The notes: generated by a model not told the origin, from the letters alone. Positions 19,764 through 30,510 are shown, counted from the stretch's first letter. The stretch: 37,836 nucleotides of DNA from Actinomycetes bacterium (GCA_023396115.1 JAEWXC010000014.1:1-37836); one strand, 5' to 3'. Program-made: numbers and translations.

Positions 19764-20627
19764 ATGCTCCGCTCCACCACCCGTCGTGCCGCCACCGCGG
19801 CCCTGACCAGTCTGGTGGCCGCCGGCCTGGTCTGGATTCCTTCGAGTGTCGGGCACGCGGCCGACCGGGCGCCGCAGGCGCGCAAGGCCGCCACCTTCTC
19901 CCTCGACCTGGGCAACGCCGTCGCGGTGGGGCAGAAGCGTCCCGGTGAGAAGCCGGTGCGGATGCTGCTGCTGCCGGCCAAGGCGAAGTTCACGCCGCCC
20001 AGCGGTGCCGAACGGGTCGGCGCCTACGGCAGCGCGGTCGCCAAGATCAACGGGGAGAAGGTCATCGGCACCGTCGGCAACACCTACGTGGACAGCACCG
20101 GCGACTACTCCAGTGCGCGTCTGCAGTTCCTCTTCACCATCCAGCCGCGCCACGTCGGCAAGGAGATCAAGGTGACGAAGGTGTCGTTGGAGTACTACAC
20201 CTCGCCGGAGCGTGCGACCGTGGCCGGGAAGGCCTCCTCGGACAAGACCCGGGTGCGCGCCATGTCGACCGCCATCGTGAACCACTTCGGCAAGAAGAAG
20301 GTGCTCTACATCCACGGCCGGTCCAGCTACCTGGGCAAGAAGGCGTCGAAGTACAAGAGCCAGGTCCGCTACTGGGAGCGGCTCTCCGGCGCCCGGGTGA
20401 CGGTGCAGAAGCACACCGCGAAGGGCTGGAAGAAGCTCACCACCCTGCGCCTGGACCGCAGCGGTACCGGTGTGGTCCGCCGGGGCATCAAGAAGAAGCC
20501 GACCCGCTACCGGGTGAAGTTCGCCGGCGACCGCACCCACACCACGTTCACCGCCGCCTCGCTGTCCTGGTCGGGCAAGCCGAAGAAGGGCTGGCCGCGG
20601 GCGAAGTCGCGGGTCCTCCCGTACTGA
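19764..20627 (+). CDS. Secreted basic hypothetical protein, 287 aa
   Basis: ATG 19764 has GGAAGGA 6 nt upstream. A Sec signal peptide is clear: RSTTRRAA, a hydrophobic core (TAALTSLVAAGLVWI, about 10-25) and a likely cleavage after GHA (about 31-33). The mature part is rich in Lys and Arg, without cysteines or membrane segments, and has a C-terminal beta-strand repeat-like section (SGARVTVQKHTAKGWKKL, then TRYRVKFAGDRTHTTFTA), which resembles the Ig-like beta-sandwich modules of actinobacterial exoproteins. No catalytic motif is seen. It is monocistronic, following the tRNA gene by 92 bp; expression could read through from the tRNA promoter. Confidence 0.82.
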   Translation: MLRSTTRRAATAALTSLVAAGLVWIPSSVGHAADRAPQARKAATFSLDLGNAVAVGQKRPGEKPVRMLLLPAKAKFTPPSGAERVGAYGSAVAKINGEKVIGTVGNTYVDSTGDYSSARLQFLFTIQPRHVGKEIKVTKVSLEYYTSPERATVAGKASSDKTRVRAMSTAIVNHFGKKKVLYIHGRSSYLGKKASKYKSQVRYWERLSGARVTVQKHTAKGWKKLTTLRLDRSGTGVVRRGIKKKPTRYRVKFAGDRTHTTFTAASLSWSGKPKKGWPRAKSRVLPY

Positions 20628-20640
20628 GGCCCGCCGCCCT

Positions 20641-21807
20641 TCAGAGCCGCTCGAACCGCATCCCGGCGGACACCAGCCGCTCACGCAGGGCCGCACCCAT
20701 CGCCACGGCGGGGGTGACCTGGCCGGCCGTGGGCGGCAGGTCGTCGAGGGCCAGGCACATCGCGGACTCGGCGAGCATCTTCGCGGTCTCGTCGTAGCCG
20801 GGGTCCCCGCCGCTGACCCGGGCCCGGACCGGGGCCCCGTCGACGGTGCCGACCAGGTCGACCGAGAACCGCGACCGTGCCCGGCGGGCCTCGTCGGGCC
20901 CGCTGCCGGCCGGCACCCGCGCCCGCAGCTGCTCGCGCAGCGGCGGGAACTGCGCGGCCAGGGCGATCGCGCCCACCGCGCCCATGCCCCCGACGGCGTA
21001 GCGCAGCGTCTTCGTCCCGGCCCAGTGCGAGTAGCGGAACCGGGTGCCGTACTCCGGCAGCGCGGCGGCGGAGCGGAGCACCACCTGCGGGTCGATGGTG
21101 GGCAGCGGCACCAGCCAGTAGCCGAGCACGTCGTCCTTGTGCGGCCGACCGGCCACCCCGCGCACCGACCGTCCCTCCGGCCGCGGGTCGGCGTCACGGC
21201 GCTCCCCCGCCGCGGCCTTCATCTGCTTGGCCCGGCCGAACGCGGTCAACGCCGAGTCGAAGGTGCCGCCGGAGAACGACCCGCTGGTGCGGACCACCCC
21301 GCGCACCTCGACCTCCTGGGCACCGGCGTGGGGCTCCAGCAGGAACTGCACGCCCAGGTCGTGGGGCACCGAGTCGAACCCGCAGGAGTGCACCAGCCGG
21401 GCCCCGGTGGCCCGGGCGGTGGCGTCGTGGGCCAGGAACATCCGGTCCACGAACTCCGGCTCCCCGGTCAGGTCCACGTAGTCGGTGCCGGCCGCGGCAC
21501 ACGCCCCGACCAGCGCCTCGCCGTGCACCAGGTAGGGGCCCACGGTGCTGGCCACCACCCGGGTCGAGGCAGCCAGCGCGGCCAGCGACTCGGGGTCCCC
21601 GGCGTCGGCGTGCAGCAGCGGCAGCTTGGCCCACCGCTTGCCCAGCCCGGCACGGACCTCGGCCAACCGGCCGGGGTTGCGGCCGGCCAGCGCCCACCTC
21701 AGGTCGTCGGGGGCGTGCTCGGCCAGGTACTGCGCGGTCAGGGTGCCGGTGAAGCCGGTGGCCCCCAGCAGGACGACGTCGAACTCGCGGTCGGCAGTGG
21801 CGCTCAT
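20641..21807 (-). CDS. Saccharopine dehydrogenase-like NADP-binding oxidoreductase (trans-acting enoyl reductase type)
   Basis: The 388-aa protein begins with a Rossmann motif VVLLGATGFTGTLTAQYLAE (11-30). It continues with WALAGRNPGRLAEV, VVASTVGPYLVHGEALVGAC, GTDYVDLTGEPEF and VHSCGFDSVPHDLGVQFLLE, all typical of the family that includes mycobacterial Rv2953, the enoyl reductase acting in trans on phthiocerol synthesis. No polyketide synthase is nearby, so substrate is unknown; membrane lipid modification is plausible. ATG 21807 is the start. It converges with the secreted-protein gene across 13 bp. Confidence 0.88.
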   Translation of the reverse strand: MSATADREFDVVLLGATGFTGTLTAQYLAEHAPDDLRWALAGRNPGRLAEVRAGLGKRWAKLPLLHADAGDPESLAALAASTRVVASTVGPYLVHGEALVGACAAAGTDYVDLTGEPEFVDRMFLAHDATARATGARLVHSCGFDSVPHDLGVQFLLEPHAGAQEVEVRGVVRTSGSFSGGTFDSALTAFGRAKQMKAAAGERRDADPRPEGRSVRGVAGRPHKDDVLGYWLVPLPTIDPQVVLRSAAALPEYGTRFRYSHWAGTKTLRYAVGGMGAVGAIALAAQFPPLREQLRARVPAGSGPDEARRARSRFSVDLVGTVDGAPVRARVSGGDPGYDETAKMLAESAMCLALDDLPPTAGQVTPAVAMGAALRERLVSAGMRFERL

Positions 21808-21878
21808 GCGCCCATCCTGTCCCGTGGGTGGTCAGCACCGCCACGACGCGACCCCGGACGGCACCGGCCCACCGGTCG

Positions 21879-21884
21879 TAGGCT
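21879..21884 (+). promoter_or_regulatory. -10 box of the DUF2277 gene (leaderless)
   Basis: TAGGCT ends 7 nt before ATG 21892, in the gap to the divergent oxidoreductase gene; no ribosome binding site. Confidence 0.5.
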
Positions 21885-21891
21885 GGTCGGC

Positions 21892-22161
21892 ATGTGCCGC
21901 AACATCCGCCCGCTCAACAACTTCGAGCCGCCGGCCACCCCCGACGAGGTGACCGCGGCCGCCCTGCAGTACGTGCGCAAGGTGGCCGGGACCACCAAGC
22001 CGTCGACAGCCAACCAGGCGGTCTTCGACGAGGCGGTGCGCGAGATCGCCGCGATCACCGCCCACCTGCTCGACCACCTGGTCACCCAGGCCCCGCCGAA
22101 GAACCGCGAGGTCGAGGCGGCCAAGGCCCGGGCCCGTGCCCAGGCCCGCTACGGCACCTGA
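21892..22161 (+). CDS. DUF2277 family protein, 89 aa
   Basis: The N-terminus MCRNIRPLNNFEPPATPDEV is the DUF2277 signature. It is followed by AALQYVRKVAGTTKPSTANQ and a helical pair, ending in a basic helix (KNREVEAAKARARAQARYGT). DUF2277 proteins are small, soluble, of unknown function and widespread in actinobacteria and proteobacteria. The start at ATG 21892 is leaderless from TAGGCT. Followed 100 bp later by the sulfotransferase-like gene, which has its own ribosome binding site; co-transcription is possible. Confidence 0.92.
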   Translation: MCRNIRPLNNFEPPATPDEVTAAALQYVRKVAGTTKPSTANQAVFDEAVREIAAITAHLLDHLVTQAPPKNREVEAAKARARAQARYGT

Positions 22162-22261
22162 TCCGGCCCGGCCCGGTCCGGTCGGCGGGGAAGGGACGAC
22201 CACGCTGCGGCCCGGCCGCGCTCCTATGATGGGGCGACGCCCCCGCCGTGGAGAGAACCCG

Positions 22262-23461
22262 ATGTCGCGCTTCCCCGACCTGCTGCTGCCCGAGGGCACC
22301 CACCTGCTGCACCTGGGCCCCCAGAAGACGGGTTCCACGACCCTGCAGAAGGTGCTCGCCGACCGGCGCGACGACCTGCCCGCGCTGGGCGTCGACTTCC
22401 CGGCGCGCGGCGGCACCCGGGCCCGGCACGCCGGGTGGTGGGCGCTGCGGATGAGTGCCGCGATCGGCCGGCGCCCCGCGACCGAGCAGGACTGGGACGA
22501 GTACGTGGCCGAGGTCGCGGCCTGCACCCAACCGCGGGTACTGGTCTCGAACGAGGACTTCGCCCGCGCCGACGACGCGGCCGCGGCGCGGATCGTGGCG
22601 GGTCTGGGCGGTGAGCGACCCCACGTGGTGGCGGTGGTCCGCCGGATCGACCGCTACCTGCCCTCGGTCTACCAGGAGCTGGTGAAGGCCGGCTCCGTGA
22701 CCGGGTACGAGGACTGGCTGCGGCTGGTTCTGGCGGACTCCACGCCGCACCCCGGCATGGCCCGGCTGACGTGGGACCCGATGGACCTGGCCACGCTGGT
22801 ACCGCGCTGGGCCGGACTCGTCGGCGCGGAGAACCTCACCCTGGTCGTGGCCGACGACACCGACCGCGCCCTGGTGCCGGACGTCTTCTGCGGCCTGCTG
22901 GGCCTGCCCGAGGGGTTCCTGTCCGGTGGCGGCGAGTTCAACCAGTCGCTGGGCTGGCCGGCCGCCGAGGTGCTGCGCGCCTTCAACGCCGACTGGGACC
23001 GGGACGGGGCGACGCGGCAGCACTACCACCGGCTGGTCCAGTCCGGTGTCGTCCCGGGGCTGCGGGAGCTCCCGGCCGTGGACTCCCCGGTACGGCTTCC
23101 GGGTCTGCCGGCGTGGGCGCACGAGCTGGTCACCGCCCGCGCCCAGGCCCAGCACCGGGCCCTGACCGGGTCGGGGGTGCGGGTGCTCGGCGACCCGGGG
23201 ACCCTGCTCGCCCTGGACCCGCCGGTCACCGGCGCCACCGCCCCGGACACCGTCGAGGTGCAGGAGGCGGCCGCGATGCTGCGCGGCATGTTCGGCGCCG
23301 CCGTCCGTCGCGACAACCGCCAGACCGAGCGCCTGATCCGACGTGCCACCCAGCTCGAGCAGGCCCGGAAGCAGCCCGGCACCCCGCCGTTGGACACGGT
23401 GCCCACCCGGGCGCTCCTGGCCGAGCTGCGCCGCCGGGTGCTGGGCCGCCGGGACCGCTGA
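22262..23461 (+). CDS. Sulfotransferase-like P-loop protein
   Basis: The 399-aa protein has the PAPS 5'-phosphosulfate loop LGPQKTGSTTLQKVL (about 18-32) after a short beta strand, the order found in sulfotransferases. A second motif VVAVVRRIDRYLPSVYQELV (about 123-142) fits the 3'-phosphate-binding R/S region. The remainder is mostly helical, with a basic C-terminus (RRRVLGRRDR). These soluble actinobacterial proteins usually modify a glycan or lipid; the acceptor is unknown. ATG 22262 has GGAGAGA upstream. The start I chose is the first with a ribosome binding site and directly precedes the P-loop strand. Confidence 0.78.
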   Translation: MSRFPDLLLPEGTHLLHLGPQKTGSTTLQKVLADRRDDLPALGVDFPARGGTRARHAGWWALRMSAAIGRRPATEQDWDEYVAEVAACTQPRVLVSNEDFARADDAAAARIVAGLGGERPHVVAVVRRIDRYLPSVYQELVKAGSVTGYEDWLRLVLADSTPHPGMARLTWDPMDLATLVPRWAGLVGAENLTLVVADDTDRALVPDVFCGLLGLPEGFLSGGGEFNQSLGWPAAEVLRAFNADWDRDGATRQHYHRLVQSGVVPGLRELPAVDSPVRLPGLPAWAHELVTARAQAQHRALTGSGVRVLGDPGTLLALDPPVTGATAPDTVEVQEAAAMLRGMFGAAVRRDNRQTERLIRRATQLEQARKQPGTPPLDTVPTRALLAELRRRVLGRRDR

Positions 23462-23631
23462 CACGCGCTGATCCCACCGGTCCGGCCAGCACGACGGCTG
23501 GTGTGAGCCGCACCACTCGACCGGCCCCGACCCCCGTTCACCGACGAACCGGCCGCACGGGGTTGCCGGGTCCGCGCGGCGCACCGTGCAATGGGGTGTC
23601 CGCTCGACCCGACTCCTCGAGGAGCCCCGGA

Positions 23632-25164
<1,533 letters not shown>

Positions 25165-25185
25165 GGCGGTCGCCGGCCGGGAGGC

Positions 25186-25872
25186 TCACAGGGGGCGGAC
25201 GAAGATGTGGTCGCCGGCCTCGAAGTCGACCTCGGCCGTCTCCCCGCCCGAGCCGAGCAGGACCCCGTTCTCGGTGGCGGCGACGGTGACGGTCTGGTCG
25301 GGCATCGCGCCGACCCGGCGCAGCGTGCTCATCAGCGCCTCGTCCTTCTGCACCTCCTCGGAGATGCGACGGATCCGGACCCGCACGTCACTGGTGGCGG
25401 CGACCTGGGAGAGCGCGACCATGCCCTCCATGAACTCCTCGGCGTCCCCGGTCTCGCCGAGCTCCTCCAGGCCGGGGATCGGGTTGCCGTACGGCGACTC
25501 GGTGGGGTGACCGAGCAGCTCCAGCAGCCGGCGCTCCACGTTCTCGCTGATCACGTGCTCCCAGCGGCACGCCTCGGCGTGCACCAGCTCCCAGTCCAGG
25601 CCGATCACGTCGGTCAACAGCCGCTCGGCCAGGCGGTGCTTGCGCATCACCCGGGTGGCCAGGCGCTGCCCCTCGGGGGTCAGCTCCAGGTGCCGGTCGC
25701 CCTCGACGGTGAGCAGCCCGTCGCGCTCCATCCGCGCGACGGTCTGCGACACCGTGGGTCCGCTCTGGTGCAGACGCTCGGCGATCCGGGCGCGCAGCGG
25801 CACGATTCCCTCCTCGACGAGCTCGAAGATCGTGCGGAGGTACATCTCGGTGGTGTCGATGAGGTCGCTCAC
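25186..25872 (-). CDS. ideR: Iron-dependent repressor of the DtxR/IdeR family
   Basis: The 228-aa protein carries the DtxR metal ligands at their canonical numbers when the start is GTG 25872: M10, H79, E83, H98, C102, E105 and H106. This fixes the start and argues against ATG 25881. The N-terminal winged helix includes RIAERLHQSGPTVSQTVARM, followed by the dimerisation domain (HAEACRWEHVISENVERRLL) and an SH3-like C-terminal domain. With Fe(II) it represses siderophore and iron-uptake genes. I saw no IdeR box in the window, so its targets lie elsewhere. It is transcribed divergently from the hot-dog-like gene across 47 bp. Confidence 0.94.
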   Translation of the reverse strand: MSDLIDTTEMYLRTIFELVEEGIVPLRARIAERLHQSGPTVSQTVARMERDGLLTVEGDRHLELTPEGQRLATRVMRKHRLAERLLTDVIGLDWELVHAEACRWEHVISENVERRLLELLGHPTESPYGNPIPGLEELGETGDAEEFMEGMVALSQVAATSDVRVRIRRISEEVQKDEALMSTLRRVGAMPDQTVTVAATENGVLLGSGGETAEVDFEAGDHIFVRPL

Positions 25873-25919
25873 GCGGCCCATTGTGTCCCATGCCGCCGAC
25901 AACGTGGCAGGGTGGCGAC

Positions 25920-26732
25920 GTGACCGACTCCCCCGCCTCCGGCACCTCGGCCAGCACACCCTCCGGTTCCCCCGCGCGGAACCTCACGGTTCCCGCCCGG
26001 TTCAACGGACCGCCCACCTCGGGCAACGGCGGCTGGAGCGCCGGCGCCCTGGCCGCACTGGTCGCCGGGGACGGCCCCGACCCCCGCACCGGGTCGTGGC
26101 CCCCGGTGGAGGTGACCCTGCGCCAGCCGCCCCCGTTGGACACCGCGATGGAGGTCGTCGACGACGGCATGCTCACCACCGCGCTGCACCGGGGTGCCGC
26201 GGTGCTGCAGGCCCGCCGGGTCGAGCAGGCGCCGGCCGCGCTGGAACCGGTCCCCGCGTCGAGCGCCGCCGCCGCGATGACGCACTACCTCGGCTTCGAG
26301 GCACACCCGTTCAGCACCTGTTTCTCCTGCGGACCCGACCGGGCCGAGGGCGACGGGCTGCGGATCTTCCCCGGCGAGGTCGCCTCCGGGGAGTCCGGCC
26401 GCCGACGGGTGGCGAGCACCTGGACCCCGCAGCCCGGCCACACCGACCCCGCCGATCCGTCCGTGGCGTCGCTGCCGGTGACCTGGAGCGCGTTGGACTG
26501 CATCGGCGGCTGGTCGGGCGACCTGCTGGAGCGACCGATGGTGCTGGGGCGGATCACCGCCGCCGTCGAGGCGCTGCCCCTGGTCGGGGAGGAGCACGTG
26601 CTGGTCGGGGAGCACCTGGGCACCGAGGGCCGCAAGACGTTCACCGCGGGCACCCTCCTGGACGCCGACGGGCGCACCGTGGCCACCGTCGAGCACGTGT
26701 GGATCGCGATCGACCCGGCGGACTTCACGTGA
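25920..26732 (+). CDS. Hot-dog fold thioesterase-like protein, 270 aa
   Basis: The start is GTG 25920 by position; no strong ribosome binding site is seen and the first 20 residues are Ser/Pro-rich. Characteristic segments are RFNGPPTSGNGGWSAGALAA (about 28-47), VTLRQPPPLDTAMEV, FSTCFSCGPDRAEGDGLRIF (about 131-150), SALDCIGGWSG, and a C-terminal GRKTFTAGTLLDADGRTVAT. Two halves with similar strand patterns suggest a double hot-dog arrangement, as in acyl-CoA thioesterases, but the catalytic residues cannot be assigned. The conserved CFSCGP cysteines are a notable feature of this actinobacterial group. The stop overlaps the start of the GH13 gene, so the two are translationally coupled, though the metabolic link is unclear. 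Confidence 0.75.
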   Translation: MTDSPASGTSASTPSGSPARNLTVPARFNGPPTSGNGGWSAGALAALVAGDGPDPRTGSWPPVEVTLRQPPPLDTAMEVVDDGMLTTALHRGAAVLQARRVEQAPAALEPVPASSAAAAMTHYLGFEAHPFSTCFSCGPDRAEGDGLRIFPGEVASGESGRRRVASTWTPQPGHTDPADPSVASLPVTWSALDCIGGWSGDLLERPMVLGRITAAVEALPLVGEEHVLVGEHLGTEGRKTFTAGTLLDADGRTVATVEHVWIAIDPADFT

Positions 26733-28297
26733 GCACGCCCGCGCACGTCCCGTGGTGGCGCGACGCGGTGGTCCACCAGGTCTACGTCCGCAGCTTCGCC
26801 GACTCCGACGGTGACGGCGTGGGCGACCTGCCCGGCATCACCGCGCGACTCGACTCGCTGGTCGAGCTGGGCGTCGACGCGGTCTGGTTGACGCCGTTCT
26901 ACGCCTCGCCGCAGCACGACCACGGCTACGACGTGGCCGACTACCTGGCCGTTGACCCGCTGTTCGGCACGATGGACGACGCCCGGGCGCTGCTGGCCCG
27001 GGCCCGCGAGCTCGGTTTGCGGGTGATCGTCGACGTGGTGCCCAACCACACTTCGGTGGAGCACGCCTGGTTCGTGGAGGCGTTGGCCGCGCCGCCCGGG
27101 TCACCCGCCCGGGAGCGTTACCTGTTCCGCACCGGTCGCGACGGCGGGGAGAGCCCGCCCAACAACTGGGGCTCGATGTTCGGCGGCCCCGCCTGGACCC
27201 GGGTGCCCGGCGAGGACCAGTGGTACCTGCACCTGTTCGACTCCAGCCAGCCGGACCTGGACTGGCGCCACCGCGACGTGGCGCCGATGTTCCTCGAGGT
27301 GCTGCGGTTCTGGCTCGACGCGGGGGTGGACGGGTTCCGCATCGACGTCGCGCACGCCCTGTTCAAGGAGGAGTCGTTGCGCGACGCCCTCCCGCACGAC
27401 CCGGCGCTGGTGGTGCAGGACCAGCCGATGTTCGACCAGCCCGAGGTGCACGAGGTGTACCGCACCTGGCGCGAGCTGCTGGACTCCTACCCCGGGGACC
27501 GGATGGCGGTGGCCGAGGCCTGGACGCAGACCCCCGAGGCGATGGCCCGGTACCTGCGACCCGACGAGCTGCACCAGTCGTTCAACTTCGCCTGGCTCTA
27601 CGCGGAGTGGTCGGCGGAGTCGTTCGCCCAGGTGGTCACCTCGACGATGACGGCCCTGGAGGCGGTCGGCGCATCACCGACCTGGGTGCTGAACAACCAC
27701 GACGTGGTGCGGCACGTGACCCGCTACGGCGGCGGGGACCAGGGGCTGCGGCGCGCACTCGCGGCGACCACGGTGATGCTGGCGCTGCCCGGCTCGGCCT
27801 ACCTCTACCAGGGCGAGGAGCTCGGGCTGGCCGAGGTCGAGGTGTCCGACGCCGACCGTCAGGACCCGGCCTGGTTCCGGATGGGCATCGGCCGGGACGG
27901 CTGCCGGGTGCCGGTGCCGTGGTCGGGCACCGAACCGCCCTACGGCTTCTCCCCGCGACCGGGGCAGCCGTGGCTGCCGCAGCCCGACGACTGGGCGGGC
28001 CTGACCCACGAAGCCCAGGTGGGCGACCCCGGCTCGACCTGGTCGGCCCACCAGCGGCTGCTCGCCGCCCGCCGCCGCCACGCCCTGCCCGCCCCCCGCG
28101 AGGTGAGCGTGGAGGTGCCGGAGCCCGGGCTGCTGCAGATCCGCCGCGGTGACCTGCTGGTGCTGCTGAACACCGGCAGCGCCCCGGTCCCGCTGCCTGC
28201 CGGACGGGTCCCGGTGGCTGCCTCCGGGGACCTGCTGCCGGGTGATGCCGGGTCAGAACTGCTCCTGCCGGTCGACACAGCCGTCTGGCTGGCATGA
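26729..28297 (+). CDS. GH13 alpha-glucosidase / oligo-1,6-glucosidase
   Basis: The 522-aa protein is a complete GH13 hydrolase: WWRDAVVHQVYVRSFADSDG at the N-terminus, region I DVVPNH (102-107), nucleophile D206 in DGFRIDVAH, general acid E263 in AVAEAW, and transition-state residue D325 in LNNHDVVRH. QGEELGL follows and a C-terminal beta domain completes it. It cleaves terminal alpha-glucosides; the pattern fits AglA-like alpha-glucosidases, and no signal peptide is present, so it acts on imported or internal sugars. GTG 26729 overlaps the preceding stop as GTGA. Confidence 0.93.
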   Translation: MSTPAHVPWWRDAVVHQVYVRSFADSDGDGVGDLPGITARLDSLVELGVDAVWLTPFYASPQHDHGYDVADYLAVDPLFGTMDDARALLARARELGLRVIVDVVPNHTSVEHAWFVEALAAPPGSPARERYLFRTGRDGGESPPNNWGSMFGGPAWTRVPGEDQWYLHLFDSSQPDLDWRHRDVAPMFLEVLRFWLDAGVDGFRIDVAHALFKEESLRDALPHDPALVVQDQPMFDQPEVHEVYRTWRELLDSYPGDRMAVAEAWTQTPEAMARYLRPDELHQSFNFAWLYAEWSAESFAQVVTSTMTALEAVGASPTWVLNNHDVVRHVTRYGGGDQGLRRALAATTVMLALPGSAYLYQGEELGLAEVEVSDADRQDPAWFRMGIGRDGCRVPVPWSGTEPPYGFSPRPGQPWLPQPDDWAGLTHEAQVGDPGSTWSAHQRLLAARRRHALPAPREVSVEVPEPGLLQIRRGDLLVLLNTGSAPVPLPAGRVPVAASGDLLPGDAGSELLLPVDTAVWLA

Positions 28298-28335
28298 GAA
28301 CGGCCGGCGTGGCACCCGTGCCACGCCGGCCGTTC
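28298..28335. terminator. Perfect 18-bp hairpin between convergent genes
   Basis: Arms 28298-28315 (begins GAACGGCCGG) and 28318-28335 (ends CCGGCCGTTC) are perfectly complementary around two bases. It starts directly after the GH13 stop and serves both the GH13 gene and the convergent MarR gene. There is no T-run. Confidence 0.75.
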
Positions 28336-28354
28336 CCGCGTCACTCCGCCCGGC

Positions 28355-28810
28355 TCAGCCGTGGTGGGGGTAGCTGACCTCGAGCAGGTCGTTGTACCGG
28401 GAGAAGGTGGCCACGAAGGTCTCGATCTCCTCCTGGCTCCACTCCCCCAGCTTCTCGTCCAGCGCCTGCAGCCGGCTCCGGCCGATCTCGTGCATCCGGG
28501 CCGCGGCCTCCTCGGTGACCCGCAGCCGCACCGCACGGCCGTCGGCCGGATCGGCCTCCTTGGACACCAGACCCAGGCTCACCAGCTGGTGGACGCTGCG
28601 CGAGACCGCGCCCTTGTCCAGGCTCAGAGCGTCGGCCAGGTCGGCCGCCCGGCACTGGGCGTTGGACTGCAGGTACATCATCAGCAGGTAGCCGGGCGGG
28701 GTCAGCTCCGGGTGCACCAGGTGCGCCCGTTCACCGATCACCCGTCGGCTGCGCCGCATCAGCACACTGACCTCGCGCTCCAGGAGCTGCAGCACCTCGA
28801 TCCGCTCCAC
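28355..28810 (-). CDS. MarR family transcriptional regulator
   Basis: The 151-aa protein is a standard MarR winged helix: ELTPPGYLLMMYLQSNAQCR (about 35-54), ADLADALSLDKGAVSRSVHQ (recognition helix), the wing KEADPADGRAVRLRVTEEAA and a dimerisation helix pair. GTG 28810 follows the exporter stop by 3 bp, so it is co-transcribed with and downstream of the DHA2 exporter. It most probably represses this operon through the dyads at 30511-30557 until a drug ligand releases it; that is inference from layout. Confidence 0.92.
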   Translation of the reverse strand: MERIEVLQLLEREVSVLMRRSRRVIGERAHLVHPELTPPGYLLMMYLQSNAQCRAADLADALSLDKGAVSRSVHQLVSLGLVSKEADPADGRAVRLRVTEEAAARMHEIGRSRLQALDEKLGEWSQEEIETFVATFSRYNDLLEVSYPHHG

Positions 28811-28813
28811 GAC

Positions 28814-30454
28814 TCAGGCGTCCACGGCCTCGGCCACGCCGGTCTCGGCGGCGACCTTGTCGAGCTCGTCCTCGCGCAGGATCGTGGTGCGCAGCGGCAC
28901 CTCGCGGATCGCGACGACCAGGACCAGGGCGATCAGCGAGAACGGGATCGCGACCAGGAACAGGCTGCCGATGCCGGAGCCGTAGGCCTGCTCCATCATC
29001 TGCGCCACCGGGCCGGCGCCCATCTCCTCCAGGGTGCTGGGCAGCGGGATCTGGTGGGCCTTCAGCATGTCCATCACCTGCTGGGCCACCGACGGGTCGG
29101 AGATCCGGGCCAGCGCCTCGGGGCCGTGCTCGGTGCTGTAGTCGGAGACGTGGGTGCTCAGCAGCGCACCGAGCGCCGCGACACCGACCGAGCCACCGAT
29201 CGAGCGGAAGAACGCGACGACCGAGGAGGCCGCACCCATGTCGGCGTTGGCGGTGTTGTTCTGCACCGCCAGCACCAGGTTCTGCATGGTCATGCCCAGG
29301 CCGAGGCCGAGCACGGTCATGGCGCCACCGACCAGCCAGATGTTGGTGTCGGCGTCGATCAGCGCGAGCAGCGACAGCCCGGCCACGACCAGCACCATGC
29401 CGGAGACCAGGAACCGCTTCCAGCGGCCGGTGGCGGTGATGATCCGCCCGGAGACCACGCTGGAGACGAACAGCCCACCGACCATGAAGATCGACATCAG
29501 GCCGGCGTGCGTGGGGGTCATCGCCCGGGCCATCTGGAAGTACTGGCTCAGGTAGGTGACGGCACCGAACATCGCCACACCGATCATCACCGAGGCCGCG
29601 GTGGCCAGCGAGGTGGTGCGGTCCTTGAAGAGGCGCAGCGGGATCACCGGCTCGCTGGCGAAGCGGCCCTCCCAGACGATCGCGAGCACGGTCAGCACCA
29701 CGGAGCCGGCCACCAGCCACAGGCTCGTCCACGACACCCAGGCGAAGCCGGTGCTCTTGCCGGCCAGGGAGACCCAGATCAGCAGCACCGAGATGCCGGC
29801 CATCAGCAGCAGCGCGCCGACGTAGTCGATCTTGACCTCGCGCTTGACGAACTCCATCTTCAGCGTCTTCTGCAGCACCACGAAGGCCAGCAGCGACAGC
29901 GGCACACCGAACCAGAAGCACCACTCCCAGCCGACGGTGTCGACCAGCAGGCCGCCGATCAGCGGGCCGGAGACGGTGGCCAGCGCGAAGGTGGCGCCGA
30001 TGTAGCCGGAGTAGCGGCCACGCTCACGCGGGGTGACCATCTTGGCGATGACGACCTGGACCAGCGCAGTCAGGCCGCCGACGCCGACGCCCTGGATCGC
30101 GCGGGCGGCGATCAGCGTCTCCATGTCGGAGGCGAACCCGGCCAGCAGGGAGCCGCCCAGGAAGATCAGCAGCGCCAGCTGGACCAGCATCTTGTTGTTG
30201 AACAGGTCGGCGAACTTGCCCCAGATCGGGGTGGTCGCGGTCATTGTCAGCAGGGTCGCGACGATGATCCAGGTGTAGCCGGTGGGGCTGCCGTGCAGCT
30301 CGCCCACGATCGTGGGCAGCGCGTTGGAGACGACCGTGCTGGAGACCATCGAGACGAACATCGCCAGCAGCAGGCCGCTGAGGGCCTCGAGGATCTGGCG
30401 GTGCGTCATCGACTGCCCGGTCTCCGCGGCGGCGGAGGGTGCGGAGTGGGACAC
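28814..30454 (-). CDS. DHA2-family MFS multidrug exporter, 14 TM helices
   Basis: The 546-aa protein has the 14-helix DHA2 topology: TM1 LEALSGLLLAMFVSMVSSTV, motif A-like GKFADLFNNKML (about 79-90) in the loop after TM2, RAIQGVGVGGLTALVQVVIA (motif B), and antiporter motif C as ATVSGPLIGGLL in TM5. A hydrophilic loop (about 427-480) precedes the last helix. The C-terminus is charged. Close relatives (EmrB/QacA type) export cationic drugs and dyes by proton antiport. The start is GTG 30454 with AGGAAG 6 nt upstream. The MarR gene follows directly. Confidence 0.94.
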   Translation of the reverse strand: MSHSAPSAAAETGQSMTHRQILEALSGLLLAMFVSMVSSTVVSNALPTIVGELHGSPTGYTWIIVATLLTMTATTPIWGKFADLFNNKMLVQLALLIFLGGSLLAGFASDMETLIAARAIQGVGVGGLTALVQVVIAKMVTPRERGRYSGYIGATFALATVSGPLIGGLLVDTVGWEWCFWFGVPLSLLAFVVLQKTLKMEFVKREVKIDYVGALLLMAGISVLLIWVSLAGKSTGFAWVSWTSLWLVAGSVVLTVLAIVWEGRFASEPVIPLRLFKDRTTSLATAASVMIGVAMFGAVTYLSQYFQMARAMTPTHAGLMSIFMVGGLFVSSVVSGRIITATGRWKRFLVSGMVLVVAGLSLLALIDADTNIWLVGGAMTVLGLGLGMTMQNLVLAVQNNTANADMGAASSVVAFFRSIGGSVGVAALGALLSTHVSDYSTEHGPEALARISDPSVAQQVMDMLKAHQIPLPSTLEEMGAGPVAQMMEQAYGSGIGSLFLVAIPFSLIALVLVVAIREVPLRTTILREDELDKVAAETGVAEAVDA

Positions 30455-30510
30455 AGAGAACTTCCTTCAACTGGTGGCGCCTGAGGGGGCAACGGCCACG
30501 CAGGCCATTG

